NCBI GenBank assembly: GCA_021399435.1
Contig: JAJTUP010000119.1
Span: 62,001 to 126,000 of the forward strand
Origin: Diaporthe sp. PMI_573
Lineage: Eukaryota > Ascomycota > Sordariomycetes > Diaporthales > Diaporthaceae
DNA length: 64,000 nt
Direction of reading: 5' to 3'
Shown here: positions 21,610-32,209 of the stretch, in pieces
Position numbering within the stretch: position 1 is the first letter of the stretch
How the letters are laid out: each line of letters opens with the position of its first letter
Translations under genes and position numbers: made by a program
The notes under the pieces: generated by a model
The model's database searches: none
What the model saw: only the letters and a program-made list of their open reading frames with translations
Told to the model about the DNA's origin: nothing

Positions 21610-21701
21610 CGCCCCATGCCAAATGCTTACTTTACTTGCTCCCACCAGAACATTATCTTATTTCTTTCTTTTGTAGCATGTTTCTTTATCAACTGTTTTA
21701 G
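21610..21701 (+). repeat. Partial duplicate of the F-box gene start
   Basis: ATGCCAAATGCTTACTTTAC followed by a related TTGCTCCCACCAGAA repeats the sequence at 20219-20257, which encodes AKCLLYSLPQE in the F-box-like gene. About 45 bp match well, then the copy decays. It shows a local duplication 1.4 kb downstream of the original. Confidence 0.75.
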
Positions 21702-22039
21702 CGACACTCTATTGGGCGCTTGGATATAGTTGCCACGTTTATCCCTCTTCATCCTGGTCGTCAAGCTTCCTCTTCTTATCCCTCAACTTACTCAGCTTAT
21801 CAGCGCGTTGTATGAAAAGTCGCTTCTTCTGATCGGCACTAAGGGCAGGAAGGTATATCAGTAATTGATTACTCATAGGGCAACATAAAGTTGCCTTTGT
21901 GGTTTTCGTTTCTCCCGTGAGTGGATCGCAAGAGAATAGGTGCGTTATAAATGAGAAGGTGAACTTCAATGTACATCAAAGCAGTAAACCTTTTGGAATA
22001 TACTAATATACTTTCTTTAACCGATTCGACGTCAGATAC

Positions 22040-22420
22040 ATGCAATTATTCCCGGAATCAGCCCTGACACAGTGGCATATGAACCGCACGACCATGGCGG
22101 CGGAAGGGGTAGATCTGAGCGAGCTCAAGGTATTTGAAGATCCGGATTTGCAGCTATTATGGCCGAAATCCGTAGAAAGGGATAATACAAAGCTGTTTAC
22201 CACGCAGTACGCAGCGGTGCAAGAGAAATCGACTCCAAACTCCAAATCCGCGTTCAAATCGCCGAATGCCATATTGATGCAGGTGGTCTTCTGAGATATA
22301 GAGGCCGGCTATGGGTCGCAGGCGCTCCCATCACATCAGAGGAACAATATAAGAAAGCCACGCCCGAAGACCTGGAAGAACGTAAAACTTGCAGGCTGAT
22401 CTCTTCGTCGATGCGTGGAA
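22040..22420 (+). mobile_element. Ty3/gypsy fragment, region before integrase
   Basis: LQLLWPKSVERDNTKLFTTQ in one frame, then after a frameshift near 22210 IDSKLQIRVQIAECHIDAGG and LLRYRGRLWVAG. In fungal gypsy polyproteins the order LWPESVERD..., L.I.IAEC.ID..G.L..R.R.WVP lies between RNase H and the integrase zinc finger. No integrase core follows. Old relic. Confidence 0.55.
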
Positions 22421-23553
22421 GTGGGGGCAGCGTAAGCTACGCCAGACCCAAAAGCCGCAAAACAAAGACCCCAAGGAAGGAGGATATCAGGCCCCCAACC
22501 GAGACATGGAGAAGGGCGGCGATGACGATAGCCTGTTGAAGGATGCCTTATTTGGGTTAAAGCATTCGGGGCCAATCGAGGACGGATTGACTAGAACGAG
22601 GACGGGTGGCGGCCCATTGGACAGTCATGCTACTACTAACTAAGGAACTGAAGCAGGGAAGACTATCTGAGAAGCAGATGATGAGGTGTCAATGATTCGG
22701 CGGGCTGGAGAAACAATTTGGATGGGGCTGGGGAGGATGCTGGGGGGTGTGTGGCCAAAAGGCGGGAAGGCGGGACGCGTCGGTTTGGAGGGAAGGAGAG
22801 GGGTGACGAAAGAAAAATCGTTGAGTGGATAAGTTGACTAGCTAAATTGGTCACAGCTACTAGTCCGTTTCCTAATTTAAGAATCCTTGGTCACGAAACT
22901 AGTTAAACTGACCCTTAACAACACGAAATTAATGTTCTTAAATCTCAGGATAGGAGGAGAGGGCGATATTTGTAATATCCTCTGCCGATAGAGCGAAATA
23001 GACACTCTCACCAAAAGTTTAATCTTTCAAACTGGCCTGCAACCAAACAATTCAATATTTGACTAAGAACCTCCAATCAAGACATTCAGTGCTCCAACCC
23101 TAGGTTTGAGTCCCATTCAACGCATGGTAAGGACATTCGCCTTACACGTGTTGCGGAGAATTATGCTGGAGCCATTGTTGATGCGATGGCTAACGTTGTC
23201 CTTTACATCGACCTTGCGTGCAATAAATGGAAACCATTCCCACTCACGCCGTTGTACTACACATGTACTATAAAGTATGAAAACGGAGATTCGCACAACC
23301 ATTAATGGAGGGCACACAACTTTTCATGACTAAGCAGGCTGCAGCCAATCAGAGCCTCCCATTTCACGTCGATTTACCACCCATCATGGTGCGTTTTGTA
23401 GCCTCAACTACGCGCCTGCGGCATATCCTCTACACCAACTAGAACCCACCCACCCACCATCAACACAACGCGATATCGCTTAATTGACTATCAGAATCGA
23501 TCAATTCAGCATCAAAAACATACCCTAGCTGGTCAAATACCAAACCTGGGGCG
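22421..23553. other. No gene; contains one end-like 18-mer
   Basis: No coding signal. Position 22871-22888 holds CCTAATTTAAGAATCCTT, which recurs inverted at 31195-31212. The stretch 22860-23050 is AT-rich and may be degraded element DNA. Confidence 0.35.
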
Positions 23554-24051
23554 TTGCAGCGATGTCTCAGGTCCCTGATTACTCGGGACTCGAGGCGCAG
23601 TGGCAGGCCGACTGTCACAACTGGAACAACAACCAGTCTGGGCAGTAGGGCTGGCGATAAAACGAGGGCGACGACGGCTTCAGTGCAGAGAATAAACTCG
23701 GCTTTCGAGCACAATGACTCGACCCTCCAGTCCCTGGATGAAGCGAACATCTATAGCAGCGGTACCCGGCGAGACCAGCGGCTAGTGGTTGGGCTTACGA
23801 AGCAAGGCAACCGCCAGCCTCAGAAGCGAAGAGCCGAAGGCACGGCGTCGCCGGCGGCTACACCCTCAAGTTCAAGACCAACGGCTAAAAAGCAGCGGAC
23901 GGGGGGACGGAGGACTGTCAACCAGCTGCCAGCCATAGACCTAACGGCTGGCGACGTCGACGGCGACGGCGAGGGCGGCGATGGCGCCAAGGAAACGCAA
24001 GACGAGATCGTCGCCGTGGCGCCCGGCTTTATTGACTTATCAGTCGATTAG
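23554..24051 (+). pseudogene. Unrecognised coding fragment, about 165 codons
   Basis: The frame is open but has no ATG. An ATG at 23562 in a different frame gives MSQVPDYSGLEAQWQADCHN and then runs into a stop, so a frameshift or unplaced intron is likely. The main frame has a SPAATPSSSRPTAKKQRTGG segment that looks like a disordered nuclear-type tail and an acidic end (DVDGDGEGGDGAKETQDE). No family recognised. GC-rich against an AT-rich surround. Confidence 0.3.
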
Positions 24052-25131
24052 CTGGGTCACGTGGGCAACGACGAGGGCGATGAGGGCGACGAGGGCGACG
24101 TTGTGGCCAAAGTTGGCCAAACTAAGCACTATTAGCACTATTTGGGTGAAACGCCCCCCCTTTGTACAGACTTAGACTTAGCATGCAATTCAGACCCAGT
24201 TAGTTGCCGCCCCCAGACGTACGTACGTACTATCGCCATATGGCAAAGGCCATTCAACAGGTACAGTACATAATCTGTATTGTACATTATCTCCAAAACA
24301 GGTTCACGAAGTACCGTATTTAGCAGAGGTACGGCCTAACAGATAAACAAAATGGATAAGCAAGGAATTGTGTTACTGCACAGTACTTTTAACTTTCTAT
24401 TTAACATCAAAAATGCCCGGTCTCAGAATTGTCTGGGATGGAACCAACGTGCAAACAAAAGTACCAGCTTCTGTTCCAGTTGATTCCCGACAGCAACTTT
24501 CGTTGACCCCTACTTTATTTTTGGGCACCGGTACCGTATCAGTCTATTTCCATACCAGACCTACAAACATACCTATTCAGGCTATCTATCAGCTGGAATC
24601 GATGGATACACAAGATGAGCAAGGCCCAAATATGTGAAATTAACTGCTACGTATACACTTCTATCAAGTCCAAAATAAATCTCAGGACTTCACTACCTGT
24701 CGTAAAATACTAGATACTAATTATCTTAATACAAGTACACGTGTAGGACCTATAGTTGGGGGAACAACAACATATAGTTATGTCGTACGAGGACAAAAGT
24801 ACACGATTAAATCACCAACTTGTGAGAATGACCATAACCCTTGTAGATTAATAGACGATAGCCACTTCTAAAAGTACTACGATAAAGAAATGAGGAGGAT
24901 TGGGTCTAAGAAGTATATATAATAGTAAAGAATTCAGAACTGAATTAGAATGAAGGATAAACACTCTATAGTACAGTAGCTCGCTCATTAATTCGACTTT
25001 CGATATTATAGACTATACTGTGAACAGATTCATATCAAAGAAAATCGAGAGGACTCCAGGATTGAGGAATTTGAGCAGGCTAAAAGGGCATAAGATTAGT
25101 ATATGAACCATTAATTTAAGTATGTTAGAGA
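24052..25131. other. AT-rich DNA, no confident gene
   Basis: An ACGT microsatellite lies at 24217-24230. An ATG at 24413 opens 74 codons (MPGLRIVWDGTNVQTKVPAS...) in AT-rich DNA; it has no motif and I give it little weight. The rest, to the hAT fragment, shows only short frames. Confidence 0.35.
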
Positions 25132-25796
25132 ACTTACACTCAAAAGGTTTCTCTTGTTGCCATACAAAGTACAATCCCGCAGTCTGCAATCCACTCTACA
25201 TACAGCTGCTCAAACTTATTAGCGTCAAGATCTGACGTTTTGTCATTATGTCGACGGCATTTAAGGGGATTCGCGTTCTGAGACATCTGTGAGAAGGCTT
25301 CCTCAAGGTAATTCCTTGTTTTAGCAGCCCTTTCTTCATTAGGCGTTAATATATCGAGAGTAGTGTGAGATTTGAGGTGCTTGTAGATGTGTGTCGTGCC
25401 TCCATTTTCGAGATATTCGGCAGGCTTCCCTTTACAGTACTTGCAACGCCATATAATCTAACCTTCCGTATTACAGACGATCTGATTCCTCCCGAAGGGC
25501 GTATGATCCCATATCTTTGACGTACGCTTCTTCTTCTTAAATTGAGCGGTTAACAACGGCAAAATAGATGTCTCTCCGACATCAGTATTTCCGTTGTCGC
25601 TAATAACCGACGAATCAGGGGCTATTGAAGTCTGGGATGATATAGCCGTGAAGGAAGCGCTAATACCTGAGCGCTGAGAAGTCATTATTTCGTAGAATAA
25701 CACTTGTTGATGAAGTAGGTGAAAATTCAGGAGCTGACACGCTTCACGTAAGGGGCACAGGCCGTATTCATCCAAAAGCGTGCTTGGAACCAGCAA
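25132..25796 (-). mobile_element. hAT transposase N-terminal fragment with BED finger
   Basis: On the minus strand the frame gives SKIWDHTPFGRNQIVCNTEG then, after a stop and frameshift, IIWRCKYCKGKPAEYLENGG, THIYKHLKSH: a BED-type finger (C-x2-C ... H-x4-H). It continues to KFEQLYVEWIADCGIVLCMA, the usual next segment before the catalytic core, and ends near 25132. Several stops and AT-rich codons indicate decay. The catalytic part is absent. Confidence 0.75.
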
Positions 25797-26419
25797 ATTA
25801 ATTGCATTAAAGAAAAGAACTAAAAGCTCTCGGAAAGCTGGCTAGCTTGTTACATACTCAACGCTCAGGAGTTTATGGCGATGCCTTTATTTAGTGGCGT
25901 TATTAGCATCGGCATCAGCTGAGTGCAGATCAACAGCCCAACCGGGTTACACTTCATTAGTACAAAGTTCTGTAAATTGGGATTTTCATAATGCCTCATA
26001 TATGGAGAGAGACATCGTATTACTCGTATTACATACCGGTAGTACTTGCACCATATTTAATATCATATTTATACGATATTTGAACGACCATGCACTGTAT
26101 TACACGGTTTCCGGTGCTGCTTGCACTGCACGGTATAAAAATACCGTGCAGGCAATACGATATTGAATATGATATCGTCTTATTTACGGCCACACTATTT
26201 ACTTCACTGCCCAAGACCAATGACCCCCCATGATATGGATCAGTCTACGAGACCACATGACCACGCACACAGCGGGCTGAGCACTTTTATTCTGTTGCAA
26301 AGGACATACGGCAACTCCGAAGGACAGCAGTATACCTCTGGTGGGAACTCCAGCCATCGTCGCACAGTCGATTCTAGTGACGAGCAAGAGATTATTCAGC
26401 GCTTTCAGGAAACTATGGG
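25797..26419. other. No confident gene
   Basis: AT-rich, with the related sequences ATACGATATT and short inverted motifs such as CACGGTATAAAAATACCGTG at 26130. These could be ends of a small element, but I found no matching partner. The flank towards 26420 may be further NLR relic. Confidence 0.3.
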
Positions 26420-26649
26420 CATATTTACTGGCATCCCCTTCGACCCTCCCGGCAGGATATGTTTGTGGCCGGCAGCTGCTCCAAATTGTTGATGACCCCA
26501 CAGAGCAACATTGTCTTCCCCTTGCCGGGATCGCCTCTGACCCATAACAGCTGCTCTTGGGCATTTCGCCAACGGTGTCGTTGACGGACATTTGACGCAT
26601 GTATTCTGAGGCAGAAACCACCGCCCCCCCCCCTTTTACCCCCGTCCAC
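26420..26649 (-). pseudogene. NACHT NTPase fragment with Walker A
   Basis: The minus frame contains WRNAQEQLLWVRGDPGKGKT followed by MLLCGVINNLEQL. GDPGKGKT is the Walker A loop of fungal NACHT NTPases, and LL..CGII.EL is the usual continuation. Beyond codon 60 the homology breaks up. The Walker B region is not recognisable. A relic of an NLR-like recognition gene. Confidence 0.75.
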
Positions 26650-27349
26650 TAATTATCCTAATCTCATTGCCTGAAATCTGTAATAAACCGATAAGCTTAT
26701 CATCAAAGTAAGCGAAACAGCGACAATCCCTAGAGTGACCCAAGCTGTTGGTGACCAAGTCCCGTCGCGAGCGCTATAAACATTTAGTGGGACAGACATC
26801 GTGTCCAGAATAGACACTCAGGATACAGAGTTCTGTTTCCAGTGGGCCACTGGGAATCCCAACCCCGACAATGCCTGAAACAAGCGGAGATGTTCCTAAG
26901 GCGCAGGGAAAACATGGCCACTGCACTTCTTCAAGTTGTTGAGGTGTTGGGTGGAGTTGTTAAAGCACTTGATAGCGATTGAAATTGGGCAGCGGAGCCC
27001 CGGGATACCAACAGCACGAATTCGGGATGGTAGAGGGCGATCTTACAGAGGTGGTCAGACATAAAGGGAGACATATAGCTCTCTTGTGTGGGTAACAGGC
27101 CTTAGAATGGGTTCGAGTACCTGATGTGGGATTGGAGTCTTGTTGCTGTACCCCTGACTGATATTCGGGCATCGAGTTTGTCCACAAGATCTTCGGGCAA
27201 GACCGCGAGCCGACTCTGCGACCTGCGGTTCGAAGACTGCAGCGAGGTCGTGCTGAAGCAGGGAAACAAAGATGGTAGGTACCGTGGTGCTCGCTTTGTA
27301 TCTGTACTTGTCGTTCGCGTTAAGGATGGGTATGTCGTTGGATATTAGG

Positions 27350-27799
27350 TTGATAATTACGGTTGAATATAACTCTACGGCTTATAACAACGAAGTGCTG
27401 ATGGAGAAGCGGATCGATCAGGAGCTCCAGCCTATTGCCAACTCACAGGGGGAACTATTACTTGTCATGGATGTCGCCTCCTTTCATGTTACCGACAGCA
27501 TTAAGAAAAAGCTGAAGGAACTGGGCATTTTGACTGCTTTAATTCCATCCGGCTGTACAAGCCTTCTTCAGCCATGCGATACTGCTGTGAATGGGCCACT
27601 TAAGCTATGGCTTCAGGAGATCACCGATGAGTATATCGCCCAGAAGGAGGCTGAGCATCCGAACTTTGCTTGGACAACCTCAGAGCGGAGGATAATGACG
27701 ACCTGGGTGGTAGATAAGGCTATGGTACGGCTGAAGGAGAAGGCTGATCTTCTACATGACCACTTGGTGCTATTTCCACGATATCAACTTTGCCATTGA
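27350..27799 (+). mobile_element. Pogo/Fot-type DDE transposase fragment
   Basis: The frame reads NSTAYNNEVLMEKRIDQELQ, then LLLVMDVASFHVTDSIKKKL, ILTALIPSGCTSLLQPCDTA and VNGPLKLWLQEI. These are the second and third catalytic blocks of the DDE_1 (pogo/Tigger/Fot) family: an aspartate in LLVMD..S.H and the LLQPCD block. The helix-turn-helix and CENP-B-like DNA-binding parts and the first catalytic Asp are missing. About 150 codons remain, with no terminal repeats. Confidence 0.85.
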
Positions 27800-27887
27800 T
27801 GCTACTTCTCTATGTTCTTGAGTGTCGTTCCATCCAGTTTTAAAAGAATTGATGTCGAGGAGTCCACAGTTCTGCTGCATTAGGAGA

Positions 27888-28412
27888 CTACGAGCTGTCT
27901 CCAAAGAAGTCTACTGCGAGCGGATAAGGCTTTCTACACCTGATAGGCCTTGTCGATTTGGTGTTGGCGTTAAGTTTAACAGAAGCTCCTGTTGATGGGG
28001 AGCTGGAGCAAATTGGGCTGCCCAGGGTTACCACTGGCAGTTCTTCGTCTGGTTGGCTACAGGACGATGAGGCAGATGAGATATACGGAGGGAGACTTGG
28101 CTGTTGGCAGGGCAACTTGGCGTTGTGCTTATACGAAGTGGTTGCCCTGTCGGCAACAGTCTCAAAATGATCGGGCCCTAAACGGTGTGCAGGCCGAAGT
28201 TTATTGAGAATAGGAGAGAAATTCTTGTCTGATTCGTAGATGTAGGTCTCGCCGTTATATTCGCACAAAACGGCTATATGACAGCCGGTCAGCTTAGACA
28301 GCATGTTTGCTTTCTTCATGACACCCCTACGTCGATTGAGAAAGCCCTTGGCTGGGTTACTGAATCCTCTGGTCTTCTTCATCTTATTATCGAAATTCAA
28401 ATCATAAAACAT
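27888..28412 (-). CDS. Solo MADS-box-like protein, 174 aa
   Basis: From ATG 28412 (or the second ATG at 28382, MKKTRGFSN, which starts right at the domain) the first about 70 residues match a divergent SRF-type MADS domain: FLNRRRGVMKKANMLSKLTG then CHIAVLCEYNGETYIYES. The pattern is N-R-x3-G-x2-KKA-x-x-L-S-x-L-T-G-C-x-x-A-V. The rest is Ser/Pro-rich and ends in a basic patch (RPIRCRKPYP). Fungi have families of such short MADS-only proteins. I infer a nuclear DNA-binding protein. It is intact, single-exon, and lies 90 bp from the pogo fragment on the opposite strand. Confidence 0.65.
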   Translation of the reverse strand: MFYDLNFDNKMKKTRGFSNPAKGFLNRRRGVMKKANMLSKLTGCHIAVLCEYNGETYIYESDKNFSPILNKLRPAHRLGPDHFETVADRATTSYKHNAKLPCQQPSLPPYISSASSSCSQPDEELPVVTLGSPICSSSPSTGASVKLNANTKSTRPIRCRKPYPLAVDFFGDSS

Positions 28413-29304
28413 AAGAAATTAACAACCGCGTCTAAGTCAACTGGGCATTCGACCTGAATTTATTTTATATCCATATTGTTTAGACTTGCCAGAGCATTGT
28501 TTACAACCGCTCTTGTTAGCCACCAAAGGTCGGCTTTGGCCACACAATCGTCGTTTCATTGTCTTTGAAACATCGGGGGACCCGTTAATTGGCCCACAGC
28601 TATGAGCATTGGAACATGCTCTCATGGTATTTCAGAATTCAAATCTTTAAAAAAAACAGACTAAGTTTTAATATGTGATATAATTAAATGAGTTTCCTTG
28701 ATATGATTTCGAATGTCGAAAACGGGTTTAAGGAAACATCTTTCACTGTGTAGTGTAACTATCACTACCCGGCCTGACTACCGCGCTGCTCAAGTGGACT
28801 TAGAGCGATGCACTTTGCTATGTCATGCGCAAGATAAATATTTACTGAGCTATAAATATCTACTGCAGCAAGCTAAGAACAGTTCTTTACAGGTACTCTG
28901 CTAAAATATAAGTTTAATCCTAAATTTAGTTTTGCGGACCGCTGATAAATCATGACGCTGACCCTCAGAAAAAGTACAGTACTTAGAAAGACGGAAGACT
29001 AAAGTCGCCAAAGGTACGCATACTTCAATGTTTTTTGATCTTCAAGGACCATACTGTACAAGGTAACAGAAAGTTTCACCATTACGTTCTCGTCCAGTTA
29101 TGTATAAAGACGCGAGTGCCCTCCTCGTCATGCCGGGCCGACAGCGGCCCATTCAGTGGGTGTGTTGAACTGTACGCGGTTGACCGAGAACGCTGCGCGA
29201 ATTATGTTATCCTTTCTAGTCGCTGCCACAAGGACGAGTCGGAAATGGGGGATGGATAAGGAAATAAGTCGCTACCGACAACATCACATGCCCCGACTAC
29301 TGAA
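28413..29304. other. No confident gene
   Basis: Minus frame 28625-28437 (62 codons) is Cys-rich (RRLCGQSRPLVANKSGCKQC) but too short to classify. It lies just upstream of the MADS gene and could be an older exon. The rest is AT-rich. Confidence 0.25.
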
Positions 29305-29550
29305 ATGATCTTATACCCATATTCCAATGTGAAAATAGCTACAAACGAAAGCCTTGCGAAGTGTGACACCATATTCTGTCGAGAAGGGACAGTCCTCGTG
29401 GATTTTATGGTCCATGAGATGTTTTTATCAGAAGAGGGACGGCTCACCATCAGCGCAACCGTAGATATCGTCTTGCCCAGGAACCTTTTTTCTGTGCCTC
29501 TGCACCCTCGATACAATGGCGGAGCTGCGGAAATGGTGTTCCCCATGTAG
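29305..29550 (+). CDS. Hypothetical 81-aa protein with a downstream repeat of its start
   Basis: ATG at 29305 gives MILYPYSNVKIATNESLAKC, CREGTVLVDFMVHEMF and LPRNLFSVPLHPRYNGGAAE. At 29664 the + strand again reads PYSNVKLAANESYKKAT, a diverged copy of residues 5-18, with differences that keep the amino-acid character. This suggests coding ancestry. No family recognised; possibly one unit of a broken repeat protein. Confidence 0.25.
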   Translation: MILYPYSNVKIATNESLAKCDTIFCREGTVLVDFMVHEMFLSEEGRLTISATVDIVLPRNLFSVPLHPRYNGGAAEMVFPM

Positions 29551-30441
29551 GTGCACGTTGCTTCGCTGTATGCTATACCTCCAAAGCAGTCCAACGGCGT
29601 CGCAATCAAGCTAGCGAGGTGACAGCTCGGAAGTTGCACCGCATTTGTGGCTGGGCGCCTGGCTCCCATATTCCAATGTAAAACTGGCTGCGAACGAGAG
29701 CTATAAAAAGGCGACGTTAATGGGAGCGACTACACGAGAGCCTGTATATGGATAATAGTCGCAAAGATGGCCTTGGGCTAGGATTCGTGGGATATAGTTT
29801 GTTCGGAGTGTGTCCTGGGCATTTTGGTGTTCGCCATTGTTGTAAAACGTTGTTGCAGTCTCTCTTGCCTCCATGGCGAGCCCCTTTATTTCATGCGATT
29901 CCGAGAGTCGTAGACTATAATCCAGTGAAGCGCAAATACCATGATGTGTCAGTGTCCTGAATTTATAGATTCCGGGTGGGCTCACAAGTTTAGGCTTCTA
30001 TTACTCTACAACCTTAGTGGGCCTTTTGATGGTGATAGGTTAAAATAGCTTAAATAAACTCGCTAAGCTCTGCGTTTCACGGATGCATATTTACATCTCG
30101 TTACCTTAGTACACGTTCTCAATATCAGTTTTCAGACCTATAAACATCTGATTATCCCGAACTTTGTCCTGCAATATTTAACTATATAGGGTGGTTTCCC
30201 CTCGACAATCCTTATTTCTTCCCTGTGCCTAACTTAGTAGAAAGGATGCCTGTGCCAGAATCACCTCGTCCCGTAGTACCTTTACCCCTGGCCTATCCAT
30301 CTTTCTCCTACACTATCCCAAATACATGCGTCGACACACGGAGTCTACACCAGGGACGATGCGACCGACTTCAAGGGAATTCAATCGCTTGTCCCCTGAA
30401 TGAACTTCTTTCGTCCCCTTTTCCGAGAATGATGACAGTAT
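29551..30441. other. No confident gene
   Basis: Includes the second copy of the PYSNVK motif (29664-29760). A minus frame at 29701-29985 (94 codons) and a + frame at 30225-30620 (131 codons) have no motif, and the latter overlaps the end of the zinc-finger relic. Confidence 0.25.
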
Positions 30442-31126
30442 CTAGGTCGACCCAGACGGTCGTGACCATGTCGCAGTGGATCCCGTACCAAAAAGGAAGA
30501 CATTCAGCAAGTCCGAAGTCTCAGACAGTAATGACGGACATTGCGCATGATGGTTGTCCGCGCGTGTGGCAACGCTCCGGAGCTTCGACACGCTTTGTTC
30601 ACCCCGGCAGCGGAGATTGAGTCCTTGTTTCAAGGCCTTCGCAACTCTCTCCAGATGAATGCTTGAAGCATTTGCATGGCAAGTGCGGAGTCGAATATGC
30701 GCATCTCGGTTCTTGGCCAAGACAAACTCTTCCCTGCATACTGGGCAGAACCACGGTTGACGATGGTCCCCCAAAAAGTTCCTCGGATATGAATGTTTCC
30801 TCGTGTTGAATATCAGAAGTTTTCAGGGTTTCTTCAAGGTTGGTATTTGTATCGTTTTCAGCAGACTGGTTGAAGGATTTGCTGGCCACCGTGCCCTCGC
30901 CGATCGGCTTGGATGCCGATTCAGAAGGCCCATTCCCATTATTTCTCGCCATGGTCCTGCGTGATTTGATTGGTCCTGAATCATTCACGTTGGTTTTTAT
31001 GATCTCTGCGTCAGCGTTTAGGTTCGGACTTTGCACCATCTTTAATTTGGATGTGTTGTGAATCCTGGTCCAAGGTTCAAATTCCGACATACAATGCGGA
31101 TTATCGCTTACCTTTTTATAATTCAA
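30442..31126 (-). pseudogene. C2H2-type zinc-finger gene, frameshifted
   Basis: The N-terminal frame (31126-30775) is a Ser/Asn-rich, probably disordered region (VNDSGPIKSRRTMARNNGNG ... EETFISEELFGG). At a T/G run near 30778 the coding signal moves one frame to DHRQPWFCPVCREEFVLAKN, RDAHIRLRTCH, a C-x2-C-x12-H finger with a following Cys/His, and continues to 30442. A one-base slip in the homopolymer could be a real mutation or a sequencing error. Likely a small nuclear protein of the same general type as the C2H2 gene at 18.7 kb. Confidence 0.5.
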
Positions 31127-31818
31127 AATTTTACCAATTATAAGATTAAGATTATCAGCTTTACATAAATATCTATGTTCTTAATTTTCAAAATAAGGAT
31201 TCTTAAATTAGGAGACGGAGCAGTAACGTGGGTGGCCCCGATTCCGGCCACGGTACCCGAAGGCTAAGAGGCTGTTTCACAGTAGTTCTTGTTTCCCACG
31301 ACCCAAGCTGTGGGTCAACAACGGAACACTCTTTGACAAGTATGTAGCTATGAGTGCAAGAAGCTCCCCTGGCTGACGCCTTCAGGCACATGTGTACGAC
31401 CAGGAGAACGACCGCAACAACGAAAAGATCCCCGCTACCTACCTATCGAAAAGCCAGGCGACAACCCTTTTTTCCTCGTGTCAATTTCAATTGTATTATT
31501 AATATTAAGAAACCATTTTAAAACAACCCCATCCGCAGCAATTTGCACTATACTTCTCATTTTAGTTCTTAATTTAGGTTTCTTACAGTTTTACTGACTC
31601 CTACATCTGAATACTAGAATTAGCTTCCTTAATCCTTATTACAATTAGTACAATATGGGACACAATATTATATATATATCAATCGGGACTAAATATTCAC
31701 TGCTTAATATTCTACAATATCCTTTTATCTCTTCAACTTCTAATTCCAGAGAACAAGAGCTATCTATTGCTACTTACATTGCCCTTTTATCCCGTGCCTG
31801 TTTTCACATATTAAGAAA
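31127..31818. other. AT-rich DNA, no gene
   Basis: Position 31195-31212 holds AAGGATTCTTAAATTAGG, the reverse complement of 22871-22888. Related TTCTTAATTT motifs recur at 31178 and 31567, so this may be degraded element DNA. Confidence 0.35.
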
Positions 31819-32209
31819 ATGTCGCCTCTACGACCGGAGCAAGCTGAACTCCTAGCGCGGCAGATCTTGCGATTTAACAAGCATTGCAAGGTCTCTGAGC
31901 AAGTATTTCAAGCTGCTGAGCTCTGGTGGCATCCGGATTGGTTGGCCTGGCAGGATTCTGTCAACGAGGATGTATACCCTCTTGGAACCTGGACGAAGCC
32001 GGGAAAGGTAGAAGAGGTTGCACGTCAGCTAAGTGTGTATTGGACTAAACAAAAGGTGGACGGGAGTAAGTTTGCCTTCGCATAAACCCGAATGATTTGT
32101 GACTCATACCCTTTTAGGGGGACCTTCGCAAGGTCCAAGTGTTGAACAGAGAATGCGCCAACCACAGACAAACTTTATGGATTTTGATGGCTATCATAAG
32201 TACAGTTAA
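31819..32209 (+). CDS. Cryptic 112-aa protein, two exons
   Basis: Exon 1 is 31819-32065 and exon 2 is 32118-32209. The 52-nt intron has a perfect GTAAGT donor, a GTGACT branch-like site and a CTTTTAG acceptor, and it joins the frames in phase (G-R-G). The protein begins MSPLRPEQAELLARQILRFN, has a Trp-rich middle (LWWHPDWLAWQDSV), a helix GKVEEVARQLSVYW and ends FMDFDGYHKYS. No signal peptide or membrane segment. Family not recognised; the Trp-rich core suggests a compact folded domain. Confidence 0.5.

Noticed and set aside
23095..23125. tRNA-like box GGTTTGAGTCC
   Set aside because: It deviates from the B-box consensus, and no acceptor or anticodon stem can be folded around it. No tRNA gene was found in the window.
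24217..24230. ACGTACGT tract, also near 32873
   Set aside because: Simple microsatellites, common in fungal DNA, with no sign of function.
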